Notes under the pieces: model-generated
The model's input: only the letters and a program-made list of their open reading frames with translations
Told to the model about the DNA's origin: nothing
Databases searched by the model: none
Assembly: GCA_910577065.1 (NCBI GenBank)
Contig: CAJTLD010000029.1
Coordinates: forward strand, 7,118-13,843
Length of the DNA stretch: 6,726 nucleotides
Origin: an uncultured Lachnospiraceae bacterium
GTDB lineage: Bacteria; Bacillota; Clostridia; Lachnospirales; Lachnospiraceae
Reading direction: 5' to 3'
Made by a program: the position numbers and the translations under genes
Shown: one piece after another, positions 4,826 through 6,726 of the stretch
Layout of the letters: every line of letters begins with the position of its first letter
How positions within the stretch are numbered: position 1 is the first letter of the stretch

Positions 4826-6259
4826 AGAAAAACGTAAAAGATCGCCGCCTTCCATACAAAACCGCAGTTTTGCCATAAATATTCTTTCTTCCATCTGTAA
4901 ATACAGTTCGCCGTTCATTTTATCCATCATCGAACGGACGCTTTTTAAGCCGATTTGCGTGCGTTCCATATGACTGTTCTCACCATCCGGATCCTTTATC
5001 CTGTTTTTCACCGAAATCACAAGAACCTCTTCTGCCAAAACCTCGATAGAAACCGCTTCTTTTTTGTCCGCATATTTTATGATATTCGAAAAAAGATTGT
5101 TCAATACGCGCTTTACCATCGTTTCTTCCGCAGCGGCCGCACAGCCGGCACAAAGATTTTCTTCCTCCGGAAAACAAAGTTCCACCTTAAACCCGGCCAG
5201 ACGCAAAAAATCGGCGTGTTCCCGTAAGCCGTCCAGGAAAAACGAAACCGGAAGCATGGCTATATCCGGTTCTCCGGCCAAATCAGCCGCTTCGTCAAAC
5301 ACCAGGGCATATTCAAACATCCGATCCGTCATTTCCTTCAGATCGTCCGCCTTTTTCAGGCAGCGCCCGATATATTCGGCTTCAAGCTGCGGGTTCCGGT
5401 TCAAATTTAATATTTCCAGATACCCCTTTAATATTGTAAGCGGCGTACGCAGATCATGGGAAAGCGCCGTAATCAGTTCCCGGTTTGATTTATGGGCCTC
5501 CTGCTCCTGCAAAAAATTTTCATGCAGCGTCAAACGCAGCTTGTCAAGTTCCAATGCCAGAACACCGATTTCATCGCCGCCGGCTTTTGGAACGGCAGTC
5601 GTCAAATCGCCGGAAGACATCTGCAAAACCGCCTGTTCCAGCCGGACAATATGATTTAATTTCTTTCCCACAAAAAACAAAACAACCGCCAAAAACAGAA
5701 AAACGCAGAAAAACAGGCAAAATACGGCATATGGAACCAGAAAAAAGGAACTGTGGTAAAAATAGATCATAACCATAGCATAGCCGTTTTTAAACTTTAC
5801 CGCCCTTTCATGAACCTGATTGACGTCTTCATCAATCCATCGGTACGCCATTTGATAAAACGTATTAAACGGTTCGCTCCAAAGCATCATCTCCGGGAAA
5901 CAGCTTGCCCGGTACAGCCCGTCTTCCAAACCGTATATTGCAATACTGGTATATTCGTCCGCCAGGGAAAAGAACGGCTCTATGGCTTTCACAGCTTCTT
6001 TGTCATCTTCCGAATCCGGAATTTCGTAATTTAAAGCCTCTTCTTCCAACTTTCTCCAGAAATCTTCGTCCACTACCGGAAGTATCCGTATATTGGATGG
6101 CAAATTTTCGCTCAGAAAATAATAAACCGCCCATTTTTCATGCCAGAGATACCGAAATAGCGTAAGGCAGGCCATTCCTGCCACTAAAATCAGAAGAAAC
6201 AGCTTGGTGCGTATTTTGATGCGGAACGCACGTTCCCGAAACGACTGCAATTTAATCAA
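4823..6259 (-). CDS. Membrane sensor histidine kinase of a two-component system (VanS-like)
   Basis: A 478-residue membrane kinase that autophosphorylates on histidine and passes phosphate to the regulator encoded just upstream. A first membrane helix lies at about 18-39, followed by an extracytoplasmic sensor region of about 130 residues (40-168) rich in aromatic and acidic residues, a second long hydrophobic stretch (about 163-197), then a HAMP linker ending GGDEIGVLALELDKL (227-241). The HisKA helix has SHDLRTPL with phosphoacceptor H268. The ATPase domain has an N box (NNLFSN, 387-392), but no DxGxG G1 box is visible after ISVKN (415-419), and only a short QIGLKSV (435-441) stands for the G2 region; such shortened ATP lids occur in many Firmicute kinases. 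The start is TTG at 6259 with AAGGGG 7 bases upstream. It overlaps the regulator stop by 8 bases, which suggests translational coupling. No GC-rich terminator follows; the tRNA promoter comes directly after. The signal sensed is unknown. Confidence 0.92.
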   Translation of the reverse strand: MIKLQSFRERAFRIKIRTKLFLLILVAGMACLTLFRYLWHEKWAVYYFLSENLPSNIRILPVVDEDFWRKLEEEALNYEIPDSEDDKEAVKAIEPFFSLADEYTSIAIYGLEDGLYRASCFPEMMLWSEPFNTFYQMAYRWIDEDVNQVHERAVKFKNGYAMVMIYFYHSSFFLVPYAVFCLFFCVFLFLAVVLFFVGKKLNHIVRLEQAVLQMSSGDLTTAVPKAGGDEIGVLALELDKLRLTLHENFLQEQEAHKSNRELITALSHDLRTPLTILKGYLEILNLNRNPQLEAEYIGRCLKKADDLKEMTDRMFEYALVFDEAADLAGEPDIAMLPVSFFLDGLREHADFLRLAGFKVELCFPEEENLCAGCAAAAEETMVKRVLNNLFSNIIKYADKKEAVSIEVLAEEVLVISVKNRIKDPDGENSHMERTQIGLKSVRSMMDKMNGELYLQMEERIFMAKLRFCMEGGDLLRFS

Positions 6260-6726
6260 GATGATACCCCTTCCCCCAAACGGTTTTAATAAAAACAGGA
6301 TTTTTGGGATCGCGTTCTATTTTTTGGCGTAAATTACGGATATGAACCATAACGGTATTGTTCGCGCCATAGTACCATGCGTCGTTCCACACAGACTCAT
6401 ACAGCCGCTGCGCAGAAAAAATCTGGCGGCGGTTTGACGCAAGCAGGCGCAGCATTTCATATTCGGTACTTGTCAGTTCTATTTTTTTCCCTTCTAAAAA
6501 AACTTCCTCACGCTGCAGATCCACCAAAAGCCCGCGAACGCTAATCTGTTTTGGGGGAACTACAGCCTGTTGTTCTTTGCCCCGATAGACGTGATACCGC
6601 CGGATCAAAGCTTTTGCGCGGCCAATCAGTTCCGGATATGAAAACGGCTTTTCCAGATAATCGTCCCCGCCGCTGGAAAAACCGAGGATTTTGTCGCTGT
6701 CCGTCGTGCGGGCGCTTAAAAAAAGA
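6252..6726 (-). CDS. OmpR/PhoB-family response regulator (VanR-like), 5' end outside the window
   Basis: The frame stays open to the window edge, so 157 residues of the C-terminal part are seen and the phosphoacceptor aspartate is beyond the end. The visible receiver portion begins LFLSART, with the conserved switch Ser at the usual Thr/Ser position, continues GGDDYLEKPF with the invariant lysine, and ends in the ELIGRAKALIRR helix. A linker leads to a winged-helix DNA-binding domain (about residues 60-157), with LTSTEYEMLRLLASN, a recognition-helix region NTVMVHIRNLRQKIE and the closing wing KTVWGKGYHLD. Phosphorylated by the overlapping kinase, it should bind direct repeats at target promoters; none were identified here. 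A TTG at 6608 would give a 118-residue protein, but this falls within the receiver's last helix and is not a real start. The VanR-like label rests on resemblance of the DNA-binding helix only. Confidence 0.93.
   Translation of the reverse strand, partial: LFLSARTTDSDKILGFSSGGDDYLEKPFSYPELIGRAKALIRRYHVYRGKEQQAVVPPKQISVRGLLVDLQREEVFLEGKKIELTSTEYEMLRLLASNRRQIFSAQRLYESVWNDAWYYGANNTVMVHIRNLRQKIERDPKNPVFIKTVWGKGYHLD
6267..6272 (-). promoter_or_regulatory. Ribosome binding site for the histidine kinase TTG start
   Basis: AAGGGG on the minus strand, 7 bases before the TTG at 6259-6257 and inside the last codons of the response regulator. It supports the 8-base overlap between the two genes, in which the regulator stop TAA and the kinase start share TTGATTAA. 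Confidence 0.6.

Noticed and set aside
5064..5654. A 196-codon plus-strand open frame opposite the histidine kinase
   Set aside because: Serine/arginine-rich low-complexity antisense translation over the conserved kinase core, with no family signature.
6252..6608. A complete 118-residue DNA-binding protein starting at TTG 6608
   Set aside because: The frame continues upstream to the window edge and encodes the end of a receiver domain including the conserved EKPF lysine, so this is a full-length response regulator cut by the window.

Overview
The window reads as chromosomal DNA from a low-to-mid GC Gram-positive bacterium, most likely a member of the Clostridia (Firmicutes). This is inferred from the purine-rich Shine-Dalgarno sites of AGGAGG type, two well-supported TTG starts, consensus sigma-A-like promoters, a tRNA gene without an encoded CCA end, and the gene families: a DacF-type D-Ala-D-Ala carboxypeptidase, an Orn/Lys/Arg decarboxylase of the YaaO/SpeA type and a VanR/VanS-like two-component pair. 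No transposase, integrase, phage gene, CRISPR array or long repeat is visible, so this looks like ordinary core chromosome.

Layout. Bases 1-2954 hold a minus-strand operon: a penicillin-binding D-Ala-D-Ala carboxypeptidase (1512-2954, TTG start), then a PLP-dependent decarboxylase (84-1502) nine bases downstream, then the first codons of a third gene leaving the window (1-46) with its own apparent promoter. The 171-base gap at 2955-3125 is a divergent promoter region. trmB, the tRNA guanine-N7 methyltransferase, runs on the plus strand (3126-3764) and ends at a long hairpin (3773-3819). Between that hairpin and the end of the next gene lies a 46-codon, cysteine-rich, strongly basic reading frame (3822-3962) that is either a small unrecognised protein or chance. 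The minus strand then carries, right to left, the end of a response regulator gene (cut by the window edge), its histidine kinase (overlapping by 8 bases), a tRNA-Lys(CTT) gene with a strong promoter and A/T-rich upstream element, a terminator-like hairpin, and a phosphoglycolate-phosphatase-like HAD hydrolase (3943-4605).

How they fit together. The carboxypeptidase trims peptidoglycan stem peptides outside the membrane. The decarboxylase probably makes a diamine or polyamine precursor in the cytoplasm, and no functional link between the two is evident beyond co-transcription. trmB and the tRNA gene are both translation functions but are separated and transcribed independently. The HAD gene has no visible promoter of its own and probably depends on read-through from the tRNA. 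The kinase and regulator form one signalling unit whose stimulus and targets cannot be read from this window. I did not find a convincing new biological system. The cysteine-rich small frame and the tRNA-hairpin-HAD arrangement are the most unusual points.
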